From Paracamarosporium sp. OC-R06-R3 (lineage: Eukaryota > Ascomycota > Dothideomycetes > Pleosporales > Didymosphaeriaceae): a stretch of DNA of 64,000 nt. The translations under genes and the position numbers were made by a program. The notes beneath the pieces were generated by a model. The model saw only the letters and a program-made list of their open reading frames with translations. It ran no database searches and had not been told where the DNA came from. Numbering within the stretch: the first letter of the stretch is position 1; every line of letters starts with the position of its first letter. Where the stretch lies: contig JACVRA010000202.1 in assembly GCA_019828545.1 (NCBI GenBank), forward strand, positions 496,001-560,000, read 5' to 3'. Positions 55,801 to 64,000 of this stretch are shown here, in pieces.

Positions 55801-56110
55801 CGGAGCTGCCTGGACGTTGCTTTGCGACGAGCTTCGCCACTTCTTGAAATTCACCGTCGGTCCCATCATCGACCGCTTCTCCCGCATCGGAGTCCTGTGA
55901 TTGCGCTTGCGATTGCGTGAGCTCTGCCAGTGGTGAGTACGACGAACGAAAAGGGAGAACCGGCGAACCATCAATATACTGCGACAAATCCAGACCTTTC
56001 CGCGTTGAATGTACGATATCAAGCCCGTCTTCGCTATCGCTGCTCATTTCGCTTTCTGCGAAGGCGCGCAAAGCCCTCTCGTTCTCTCTGGCTCCTTTAT
56101 AACGCGACAT
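52856..56110 (-). CDS. SNF2-family DNA-dependent ATPase, ERCC6L2-like
   Basis: Intronless, 1084 residues. The acidic/Ser-rich N-terminus (residues 1-~255) precedes a full Snf2 core: IAQWLRDYQVEGVQFLHERF (motif Q), GDDMGLGKTIQVIAFL (I), ILIVCPGTLMRNWEDELDKW (Ia), CVIADECHQIKN (II, DECH), VGLTGTAIQNKYEELWNLLN (III), KVLVFSHSVRLL (IV), YLDGSMSYEDRAKVVADF, FLISTRAGGVGLNITSANKV (V) and DRAYRIGQNRDVEVFRLIS (VI). DECH rather than DEAH/DEGH and the C-terminal layout fit the ERCC6L2/CSB-like Rad26-related group. A nuclear role in DNA repair or transcription is inferred. An inserted Cys-rich stretch (CNCNSGKSRGWCCF) in the core is notable. Confidence 0.92.
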   Translation of the reverse strand: MSRYKGARENERALRAFAESEMSSDSEDGLDIVHSTRKGLDLSQYIDGSPVLPFRSSYSPLAELTQSQAQSQDSDAGEAVDDGTDGEFQEVAKLVAKQRPGSSAGRHKAGKERMPDGGQSDSVSFDDWSDNDGKADYEAFKNRRTTKRKRAAAETNRLRAQKKSRTAQATSIVGRKPLPKKVEKEKAMFSTDSVGEDDDQETFLDEPIPEYIEARKGKLKKLHKAGLRYPPSYEDIDFSDSDFEEKPMLDKAIKTQRAKKDVKLRASGAIIPAPIAQWLRDYQVEGVQFLHERFVKQSGAILGDDMGLGKTIQVIAFLTAAFGKTGTKHDAKYMRKIRRCGDDRWYPRILIVCPGTLMRNWEDELDKWGWWEVYRYHGNPADRKGVLNAARKGMLEIMITTYDTYRNNESDVNTVDWDCVIADECHQIKNRNAEISKAMNKINALCRVGLTGTAIQNKYEELWNLLNWARPGAYGSAQEWKQMVSLPLKMGQAHDASHAQLADARSKARELVDNVLPSVFLRRMKSLIADQLPKKSDRVVFCQLTETQADAYRTFIESEKCELIRTAKEPCNCNSGKSRGWCCFQETASEGEKWSKYMFPCMMTLQKLANHLALLLPISTDKNEKQAKDLENLQIACPDDWPDLMRIKDSILKQSQREFCGKWKVLKRLLDYWHSNGDKVLVFSHSVRLLRLMKSLFDLDGTKYNFSYLDGSMSYEDRAKVVADFNSDPNQFVFLISTRAGGVGLNITSANKVVVVDPNWNPAYDLQAQDRAYRIGQNRDVEVFRLISSGTIEEIVYARQIYKQQQANIGYSASDERRYFKGVMDQSEKKGELFGLENLFTFQEDNILLRDIMTKTNVAETKAGVGAMSFDVENSQLDSEEDDDILSNQSLGLAEDDISLSTQMKKIVESFTTTKSSSSTDKKLAKKRTGPNPINAILAKAGVQYTHENSEVIGRSEIEARLGKQAMELRNDVELGRKRVFDSQSQPHHHLHAPDDDVHYSGNESDDVKMIGEGRADGREFKINYKYRPNERVRRRQFCEMARMWGYEDPVEFALLVEGMTQDERRKMLERFYRARRRELAGAK

Positions 56111-56495
56111 TGTGGCGGGTTGCGCGGTGCTCGTGTTGTACAGAAGTGAGAAAGCGTTGAAAGTTTTAGGCTACATTGGCGGATCTAGTCGGCGAAAGCA
56201 TCTATCACGAGAAGCAAGCATCACGAGAAGCAAGCATAGTGGATGACTCTCAGACAGGAGTGAGAGTCCGCGTCATAGTGAAAGGTGCAGTCGCGCTGGA
56301 GAACGCGTCTTCACGTGCGTTTGAGGGGTGCCAAGCCTACACCCATGCAAGAATGCATTTGGAGCTTTGACCAGGTCGAAATATCGACTGGTGATGCACA
56401 AGTATTGCGACTTCTTCAGGCCTTGTGCAAAACTCAGTCCTTGTATAATCCAAACAAGGGTTTCTTGAAAAGAACATCCCGCCACACATCACACA
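56111..56495. promoter_or_regulatory. Divergent promoter region, SNF2 / RRP41
   Basis: 385 bp between divergent starts. Contains a perfect 16-bp tandem duplication (TCACGAGAAGCAAGCA) at 56205-56220 and 56221-56236. No other signal assigned. Confidence 0.55.
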
Positions 56496-57289
56496 ATGCC
56501 ACTCGATACATCTACATATTCGCTCGCGCTCCTCCGCTTAGACGGCCGCCGATGGAACGAGCTCCGCAACATTCATGCGCAAATAAGCACCCAGGCCGCC
56601 GCCGATGGGTCTTCGTACCTCGAAATGGGCAATACCAAAGTACTGTGTACGGTCACCGGGCCAGCAGAGGGCCGTCAGTCAGGGCAACGGGGAGGAAAGG
56701 ACAATGAGGCGAAAGTAGAGGTGGAGATCGGCTTTGCAGGCTTCAGCGGGCTGGAGAGGCGCAAGAGAAAAAATGATAAGTGGGTATGTCTAGAGCACTG
56801 TATGATCGGAAGACTGACCATGTTCGCAGGCGGACATCAGAAATGCAGCACACACTCGAGACCGCGTACGCATCACTGCTCCTGACACACCTCTACCCGC
56901 ATTCGACCATAACTCTCAATATCCACATCCTTTCGCAAGATGGCTCACTTCTCGCTGCTTGCATCAATGCGGCGACCCTCGCTCTTATCGATGCTGGTGT
57001 CCCCATGACAGACTATCTCGTGGCGTGCACAGCGGCCTCTTCAGCAACATCTGCCGACTCAGATAACTCCGACCCGCTTCTTGATCTGAATAACCTGGAA
57101 GAACAAGAGCTCCCCTTCCTGACAGTGGGTACATTGGGTAGGAGTGACCGAGTGTCGGTGTTGATCATGGAGAGTAGGGTCAGAATGGAGCGAGTGGAAG
57201 GTATGCTCGCTGTAGGAATTGACGGGTGCAAGAGGATGAGGGAGATCCTAGACGGGGTGGTCAAGGAATACGGGAAGAGATTTTCATGA
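56496..57289 (+). CDS. RRP41: Exosome complex subunit RRP41/Ski6 (RNase PH fold)
   Basis: Two exons (56496-56779 and 56830-57289; 50-nt intron with GTGGGT donor) give 247 residues, the normal length. RNase PH features: LLRLDGRRWNELRNIHAQIS, SSYLEMGNTKVLCTVTGPAE, KVEVEIGFAGFSG, EMQHTLETAYASLLLTHLYP, HSTITLNIHILSQDGSLLAA, CINAATLALIDAGVPMTDYL. The eukaryotic exosome ring subunit is catalytically inactive and holds RNA for Rrp44/Rrp6 (family knowledge). The intron choice restores NDKRTSEMQ, which fits the family. An Asp/Ser-rich insert (SADSDNSDPLLDLNNLEEQE) lengthens one loop. Confidence 0.93.
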
Positions 57290-57600
57290 TCAGGAAACGA
57301 AGCAAGCGAAATGATAGACGATACCCAATGATTACCGCTCGATGGTTGCGAAATGATCAAATAGCGACAGGATTAGCACCGGCAGATGGGAGAGCTGTAG
57401 AGCTGGGTGCAACGTCCTTGAGGTTGCAGAATCAAGGTGTGTGATATTTTCTTTTTTGGTTTGCATCATCGATCCGTGAAAGTGTGTCGCTCAAATGATT
57501 GACCAAATGCTGATTCTCAAAAGACGGTCAACCTACTCTCACATTTACCAGAACATGTTAAAGACGCTACTCGCCTTGACCATACCACACACATCGCCGC
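57290..57600. other. Intergenic between convergent genes
   Basis: 311 bp of 3' flanks. Nothing recognised. Confidence 0.6.
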
Positions 57601-58386
57601 CTAACCAATAATTCCAATCAAGTCTTTGTTGGTCTTGCACTCGTCATCACACTCAGTAATGCGACCCATGCCACGGCGTCCACCATCTTGGATATTTGGG
57701 ACGAACGTCCCTGCAATATCACGAATTTCCTCGCTCTCCGACTGCTTTAGGATGTCGACAATCTTATCCGTAGTCGCTTGATCCAACCCAGTATCGACGA
57801 TGCTCATGACGTCGACCCCCGCTGGTGTGTTGCTCGCCTCCGCAGCAGTGGAGTAAGACACGTAGTAATCATTTCCGTTCCCATCGCATCCCCAGCCCAG
57901 CCAACTATATTGGGAAGTAGCATTCTCGAGGATACCGGTGCCGCGAAAATCCAATACGGCGACGTACGCGGGGTTCGGGGTCGCGACACCATAGGACGTG
58001 TATACGGTGTCGTTACCAGGTAACTGGAAGGAGGAAAGGTCATTAATGGGCCCATCTGGGTCGGAAGCATCAACAGGACTCGGGTCCCACTGGAAGTTGC
58101 GGAGTTGGGCAGCCTGGGAATTGCTGGTAAGCACCTGATTCCAGGGTTTGAAGATCCAACCAGTGGGAGGAGGCACCCAGTCTGGTGAGGCGTTCGCGTC
58201 TGTAAAAGTGGGCGGGTCGCGAAGCTTCACGGCTGGAGAAGAAGTCAGCGGGTATTGTGGTGGATTTACTGGTTCAAACTAACCTGATGGACCGCAAGTC
58301 GAGTACTCGGCTTCTCGAGGGCGGGCAGACACGCCGGAGACGAGCGCAATTGTGATGACGCGACCCAAGAATCGGTGAACACCCAT
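57601..58386 (-). CDS. Secreted protein of unknown family
   Basis: Two exons (58386-58284 and 58232-57601; intron GTTAGT...CTCCAG) give 244 residues. The N-terminus is a clear signal peptide (MGVHRFLGRVITIALVSGVS, cut near ARPREAEYS). The mature part carries few cysteines (TCGPS, GWGCDG, ECDDECK) and stretches such as WVPPPTGWIFKPWNQVL, TVYTSYGVATPNPAYVAVLD, YSWLGWGCDGNGNDYYVSYS and GVDVMSIVDTGLDQATTDKI. I do not recognise the fold or a Pfam family. Likely extracellular; an effector role is possible for a plant-associated fungus but unsupported. Confidence 0.8.
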
Positions 58387-60711
58387 CGTGATAAATGGAG
58401 TTAGTATTTATGTATACTTGTTCAGTAGTTCAGTCGAATATAGTCGAGGGAAAGTGGAGAGTAGCAAGTTTAGACAATAGGTAGTGCAACACACAAAACC
58501 GCAGGTGTTTTCCTTCTTTAACAGACCACCACTATTCGCTTGAGCTAACAATGGGTCGATTTCTGAGGCCGAATACCGCACCTTAAGTAGAGGTAGAAAG
58601 GCAAACGCGAGCTTACGGGAGTCAGATTTAACTTTCGTATGAGCTGTTGCCAACGCCACCTACGAGCACTGTCAAATTCCGAACAAAGACTCGCCCTACC
58701 CGAGGTTATCGCACGGGATACACCGCTTGGCGCTGCAAGGCGATACCCAAGTACTACGGATGTGTAGAGTATCCGCGCGTGTTGCTGGCGCGAGACAGAT
58801 GTTGTGCAACAATGGCGCGTCCCTAAACGATGAAAGATAATTGTATAGAGCTTGCGCTAGGGGCCCAATGTAGATCGCGGAGGCCGTGAGCGCGCCCACT
58901 TACGAGTCAGTGCAACGACAGCTAGCGAGAGCTGTTATTGCCTTCCTAAAAGCGAAATCAATGCTCAGGAATCACGTTCTGGGCGCTGAGGTGGCGCTTG
59001 TAGGGATAGGGGCAGTGGTTCAATATTTGACGAATCCGTAGCGAGCGTGGAGATGTTGAGACCGGTCATTCTAGGCTTGGCCTAAGAATCCTTGTCGTAA
59101 TATTTGCACGTGAGCGTCTGATAATTTCGACATATTGGACTGTTCAAGGCGGCCGATGTCACGGTTGGGCTGTCTTGCGAAGGAAGGATGAATGGATGAT
59201 GATTCTATCTTCAGTTGCTACTAGGCGTAGAGTTAGAATGGCTTTTCGGTTGTCGTCTAACAATGTGTTCTCGGGAATGCTTGCAGCTTCTTGATCCCAA
59301 ATAAACATAATCTGACGACATCGTCAACATATACCTTCGATAGCAGATCACAGAGATGCCTGGTCGAACAGTAAACGCACGAACTTTCCTTTGGGGATGG
59401 TGCTGATAGGCGAGCAACGACAACCAGAAAACGGGGCGTCTGCTGAGTAGTGCATGCAACGTCAGTTGGTGAACAGCATGCATCGACCTTAAATCCTTTC
59501 ACAATGGGCGGACAGGTTTTTTTTTCGTCATTCTACGCTGAATTCGCCCTATGACATCGCAGAATGCCCGTTATATCGGCTTCTTTCAAAAAGAAGTAGT
59601 GCGACGCGTAGGTATATCGTGTATAGCATAGTATGTTGTTCGTGAAGCAGCATTGGAGAGACAGACTGAAGACGAACTATGAAGAGTCTATCCGTTTTCT
59701 CTTCTTAGAAAACATGATTCGCTCATAAGAGAGAATTACTAGGAGCCCAAGATAATGGTTGTCATAACCCTTTATTCAAGTCTTCCCACACGCTCCCGCA
59801 AGCGCTAACCCGATGCAGGTGAGACTAGGCACGTCGCGAGTGCATATCCCTCAGGCGCGCCAGTGTTTCCTCTCGAAACATCGCCAACATCATCACCACA
59901 GCATCGCGTGATTCTTCTAGAAAACTTTCGGTCGCGAAGCGAAATGTCTCGTCGCACTGCTACGTACTTCTACCCTCTTTGAAGGTGCAAAGTATAGAAT
60001 CACCCGGGCGCGGGTGTCGCTAGTTTTCGCTGTACATCCGACCTCTTGCCCGACAAGAGGCGCGCGTCATTATTCATGCCCCACGAGAACGTCAGCTTGC
60101 TTGACGGCATGTTGGCATTTTTTACGATGCACTAGGTCTTCCTTGCTGTTGTGCTTAGGCACGCAAGGTTTCCAAACAGCAATCATGCACTCGGCAGTGA
60201 AAAAGTGTCTAATCTAGCCCCACAGCTCAAACAGCGCTATACTATCGCACACCTTCATCACCTTGCTTGGGACAGGCACCAAGGCTCAACTTTACACCTT
60301 AGCCGCCTAGTGCAACGTGCGACGTTTTGACACCTCTAGTCTGACAGCTTGCAACCGCCTGTAGTCCGTCGTCCTACGCGTCCCTCCTATGCTACCACCC
60401 ACGATGGGGACTCAACCCAAGTTTCATGCACTCGTTTGGTCTTTGATTGCTATCGAAGGATTACTATGTTGAGTGCCGCGGAGCCCGAGACTTGTCCTTG
60501 CTCCACCCTCCGTCGTATATACAATGATGCTGAAGATCCTCTTCCGCGTCTCCGTCTCTCCTTCAAGCTCCCCTCACGTCGTTCCTTCTAGCTTCATTTC
60601 GGGTTGACGCAGCTGTAGAACAGCTTTTTTGAATAACTATTTTTTAACTTTTACCGTTGAGCGGTACACCAGTCCTTTCTATTTCAATTACCGCCCATAT
60701 AATCAATAGCC
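58387..60711. other. Intergenic, 2.3 kb, no supported gene
   Basis: Lies between two divergent genes for secreted proteins. Open frames of 60-90 codons show no domains. The right end carries a TATA-like CATATAATC about 15 bp before the start at 60712. Confidence 0.5.
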
Positions 60712-61780
60712 ATGCAGCTAATACTTGGCTCTCTTCTGCTGGCAGCATCCGTCAGTGCTCTGCCCACTGAGTCCGCAATGCTCGGAACCTCTGGCCTGCG
60801 AGGCATGCCAAGTCTTACTATGCAGCTTCCGAATTCTAACGGTAGCAGCCAACCTCAAAGCACGCCAAGCCAAGGTGATCCCAGTGGTAGTCGGAGGGCC
60901 ACAAGACACATTCAATCCCAATTCTGTCACGGCAGCTGTTGGCGATATAGTACAATTTCAATTCAGCAATGGGAACCATACTGCAACGCAAAGTACCCTA
61001 GAAGCACCATGCACGCCTTTGGACGGCGGAATCAACAGCGGCCACATTCCCTTCACCGACGGACAGACACAGGTCGGGACTTTTAGCATGGTCGTCTCTG
61101 GCACCGACCCAATTCTTATGTTCTGTAGCACAGGGCCCCAGTAAGCAATGCCAGGGTACAGAGTGGGTGTTCGTGCTGGCGATTGTCTGTAACTCTCAGA
61201 CTTTCCACTTATGAAGTTTTCAGACATTAACAGCTGGCTAAGACACCTACTTCCACCCACTCCTTTGATTTTTAAACATCACACTAACTTTTTACTCCCG
61301 CCTTTAGTTGCCAGGAAGGACAGGTTATGATCATTAATCCTACCGGCCCGCAACAGGTACTCGACTTCGTCAAGGCTGCACAAGGGACAGACAAGTCAAC
61401 GGACGGTACAGCCATCGCTGGTGGAACAACAAGCAGTATCGAGCTAGCCAACGCTGCGTAAGTTGATACATTTTGCATTCGTTCATCCATACATAGCCTT
61501 GAGACCAAGTCTGAGTTGGCTTGGACACCGTGTACCATGCAGAACATTGTCTGACAATCCATGTAGATTCATTCCTGCCCCAGCCGAGGATGCCGCTGGA
61601 GGAGGCGGTGCTCCTCCTGCTGCTACTCCAGCACCTGCAGAAAACGCTACCCAGGCTACTCCTGCGGCCTCGGCAGGAAACACTACCCAGGCCACAAACG
61701 GTACTCAGACAGACGGCAACGGTAAAAAAGGAAAGAAGGGGAAGAATAACAAGAACAAAGCCGTACTTCTTGCCTTTTAA
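60712..61780 (+). CDS. Secreted cupredoxin-like (extracellular serine-rich type) protein
   Basis: Start at 60712 gives a signal peptide (MQLILGSLLLAASVSALP). The mature cupredoxin-like part is in another frame: KVIPVVVGGPQDTFNPNSVT, AVGDIVQFQFSNGNHTATQS, TLEAPCTPL, DPILMFCSTGPH and CQEGQVMIINPTG. The Cu-type His and Cys positions (NHTATQS, FCSTGPHCQEG) match fungal extracellular serine-rich proteins. Later exons are clear: ends at 61140, then 61308-61457 and 61567-61780. The first join is uncertain: either intron 60755-60848 (weak GTGCTC donor), or 60751-60874 (GTCAGT donor, phase 0). Total 220-232 residues depending on that choice. The tail is Ala/Pro/Gly-rich and then Lys-rich (KKGKKGKNNKNK), with no clear GPI signal. 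Confidence 0.8.
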
Positions 61781-64000
61781 GTCCTGTACTCATAAGGTGT
61801 CTCCAACAATTGTATCGACCTACACTCACCACAGTGAAATGTACATACTCCTTTTAGCCCACCGTCTGACGATTGGGGACGACAGTCACTCACCCATGGA
61901 TCAATAGTGTTACTTTTCACATTATCCAGTAAAGGAGAGGATTAGTGGTAGCATTCATGTCCAAATTTACTTGATAGTTTTTGATACCCTCAAAGGTCCT
62001 TGCTTGGATTTGTCTTTCTAATTAATTTGGTGCTTGATGTAAATTGATACGCTGTATTCTTACCTGAAAATTCGTGAAGCTTCATAATCTCCAGTTTTAA
62101 TACGAAGCATGTCAACAGAAAGCAATCTGAAGGCTCCTTTATCCAGTTTGTCTCTAGCAAGTACTGCTTTACTTACACAAAAATACTGAAAGGACTTGCA
62201 TGGCAACAATGAATTTCATTATGACATTTCATGGAATCTCACGTCTAAGCAGTATGTCGTATGTTCTGTTGACGTGGATGGAGTGTAGAGCATGATCAGT
62301 CTAACTTGAATGCGTCTTTAGATGTATAGGTACACATTAACCTGCACCGGTATGCGATACCGAGGAAGTACACAACTGTATTAATGTATCGAATCACCCC
62401 GAAACTCCGAATTGCGGTCTAAATAAACTTTCCCAAGGATCTTGCGACCACCGATCGGGCATTTATGATCTCCGATCACAGGCATATGCACGCAGCACCA
62501 TGAACCCGTATCTAGGTTCGCGCAAGGTCTCACATACCAAATGATGCCTAGTTTCGGTTTATTTGTCTTCGCCGAGGGCAGCATGATCGCTAACGAAGAT
62601 GTCGAAAGGCCGTGGTGCATATCGCCCGGCGCGGCTTCGGTTAGCGCCACGGTCACCGAGAACGTAAAAAGTGGCGAGGAGGGCTGCTGCGTCGAGGTCT
62701 TGCATTCTCACTGTTGCTGAGATTTGACACAGAGTCGCACTTCTGGGTCTAACCATACGTTCCTCCCTGAGGTGTACTCAGGCTGAGCGAAGGTGAAAGT
62801 GTGGCGAAGGGAAGAAGGGGGCTAAAGAAGCTACCGCAGTTTTGCGACCTTATGAAATACGAAGAGACGCAGGATCGAATTTTGGGTGAGATGAGTGGCC
62901 TCAGGCTCGTGTACTAGAGTTGGCAGTGAAGGTGTCGCGGCGCTGACTGTACGCTGAGAATTGCTTAACAGTGTATAGATAAACGCCACTCAGTCAGACG
63001 CCATCGTATCACGTACCGTACAACTCACCGAAAGCTCGGAGAAAACCGATTCATCTAGAAAGATAACGAAACTCGATCATTTCGTACGAACGTCGAACGC
63101 ACAGGTCCGCACTACCGAGTCATGAGGTTGCAAGAATATATACAAGCTTGGTACACATGGTTTACCTCAAAACAGATATGAGGGAGAAGTGAGAAAAACG
63201 GAGAGATAATATGAACAATGTGGTGGCGCACATATAAGGTCGAAAAGTCTGTTGCTGTCAGAGTCTCCCTTGATTGTGAGATGGGGCTATCTTGACATCT
63301 GAGTTGCTCTCGTTAGTGACTGGAAGCCAGAGTTTGCATTTGCTACCAAGTTGGGATGAAAGATAGGATATCTGAGGCAAAACGAAGCCAGACAATATAC
63401 CAGGTTTCCTGGACCAACGCGCTCGTGAAGTCAAACAGAACTTGACCAGAATCTCAAAATGTCACTCCATTGATACTGGATTGTTCGTGGGAACTTGATG
63501 ATTGTATATTGGTTTAATGCTATCTACAGTCAGTTTCTCGCAGACAGATATCACCAATCTCGGCAACATTATACGCCAGCAGGCATTATATAAGAGTCTT
63601 CATCCCAAGGACGTGCTTCTGCTTTTAATCGTGGCGCATTGGTGGGAGTTTATACACAACGGTAACCGCTGAAGCACTTGTACAGGCATTCACTTGTCCA
63701 GGAAGGTCCTACACTTATCAGCGAGCTTCGAGTTGGTCGCTACATCTATTTAGGCTACCGTTCACCTCACGCAGGCAGGAACAGAAACTCGGTTCCTTTG
63801 ATTTCGTGATCTCGGTACATTACCTTAAGCTCTACTCCGGTGGCGGAGCCACTGTTATTCGTAAGCTATAATCGGAGACCGACGCTTAGCTTTCCCATCC
63901 GCCTTAGAAGGTCTGTTGTGTTTGCACATCAATAATTGATTTTCGGAAAAGATTCTGATGTGGACAATGAATACGATGCGGTGATCGTGAGACTCGGAAG
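61781..64000. other. Right-edge region, 2.2 kb, no supported gene
   Basis: Small open frames at 62381-62756 on the minus strand lack recognisable domains. No repeat or RNA gene could be identified. It probably holds the 3' flank of the cupredoxin-like gene and upstream sequence of a gene outside the window. Confidence 0.5.

Noticed and set aside
62381..62756. Small minus-strand gene near the right edge
   Set aside because: Two overlapping short frames without recognisable motifs or clear splice signals.

Overview
This window is nuclear DNA from a filamentous ascomycete, most likely a dothideomycete of the Pleosporales type (the class is inference). It shows dense genes on both strands, short GT-AG introns of about 45-140 nt with CTRAC-like branch sites, and families typical of Pezizomycotina: a HET protein, a fungal NLR, a Rhodopsin/SAT4-like membrane protein, a CorA-like protein, a DUF7514 protein, a Crh cell-wall enzyme and a GH47/EDEM protein. 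I support 25 protein-coding genes. Exon joins were worked out by reading frame and splice signals. No rRNA, tRNA or CRISPR array could be supported.

Layout. 0-1 kb: 3' part of a GPI-anchored Crh transglycosylase. 2.4-4.8 kb: an intronless HET-WD40 gene lacking a NACHT domain, bracketed by two ~110-bp direct repeats. 5.5-9 kb: an aquaglyceroporin and a rhodopsin-like membrane protein. 11.2-15.5 kb: a secreted tyrosinase, then an arsenite methyltransferase and a bZIP factor sharing one promoter. 15.7-22.4 kb: housekeeping genes STI1, a stand-alone tandem FolB protein and UDP-glucose pyrophosphorylase. 23-24.8 kb: a DUF7514 protein with an RD/RE tail. 25.8-30.4 kb: a large NLR (Goodbye-like, NACHT, TPR, ZZ-type zinc finger). 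31-35 kb: two divergent MFS transporters. 35-40.6 kb: EDEM-type mannosidase and TIM50, divergent. 41-45.6 kb: an F-box/2EXR-like protein and an unidentified multi-TM protein, with two copies of a small hairpin MITE nearby. 46-52.6 kb: CorA-like protein, membrane-anchored amidohydrolase, nicotianamine synthase. 52.9-57.3 kb: SNF2 ATPase (ERCC6L2-like) and exosome subunit RRP41. 57.6-61.8 kb: an unknown secreted protein and a cupredoxin-like secreted protein. The last 2.2 kb holds no gene I can support.

Themes. Two candidate non-self-recognition or regulated-cell-death genes (HET-WD40 and NLR) lie in the first half, each with unusual architecture. Three genes relate to metals or metalloids (ArsM, nicotianamine synthase, CorA-like), but they are scattered and are not a cluster. 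No secondary-metabolite backbone gene is present. The most noteworthy items are the HET-WD40 cassette with its flanking repeats, the NLR ending in a ZZ finger, the palindromic MITE pair, the ArsM-bZIP divergent pair and the nicotianamine synthase.
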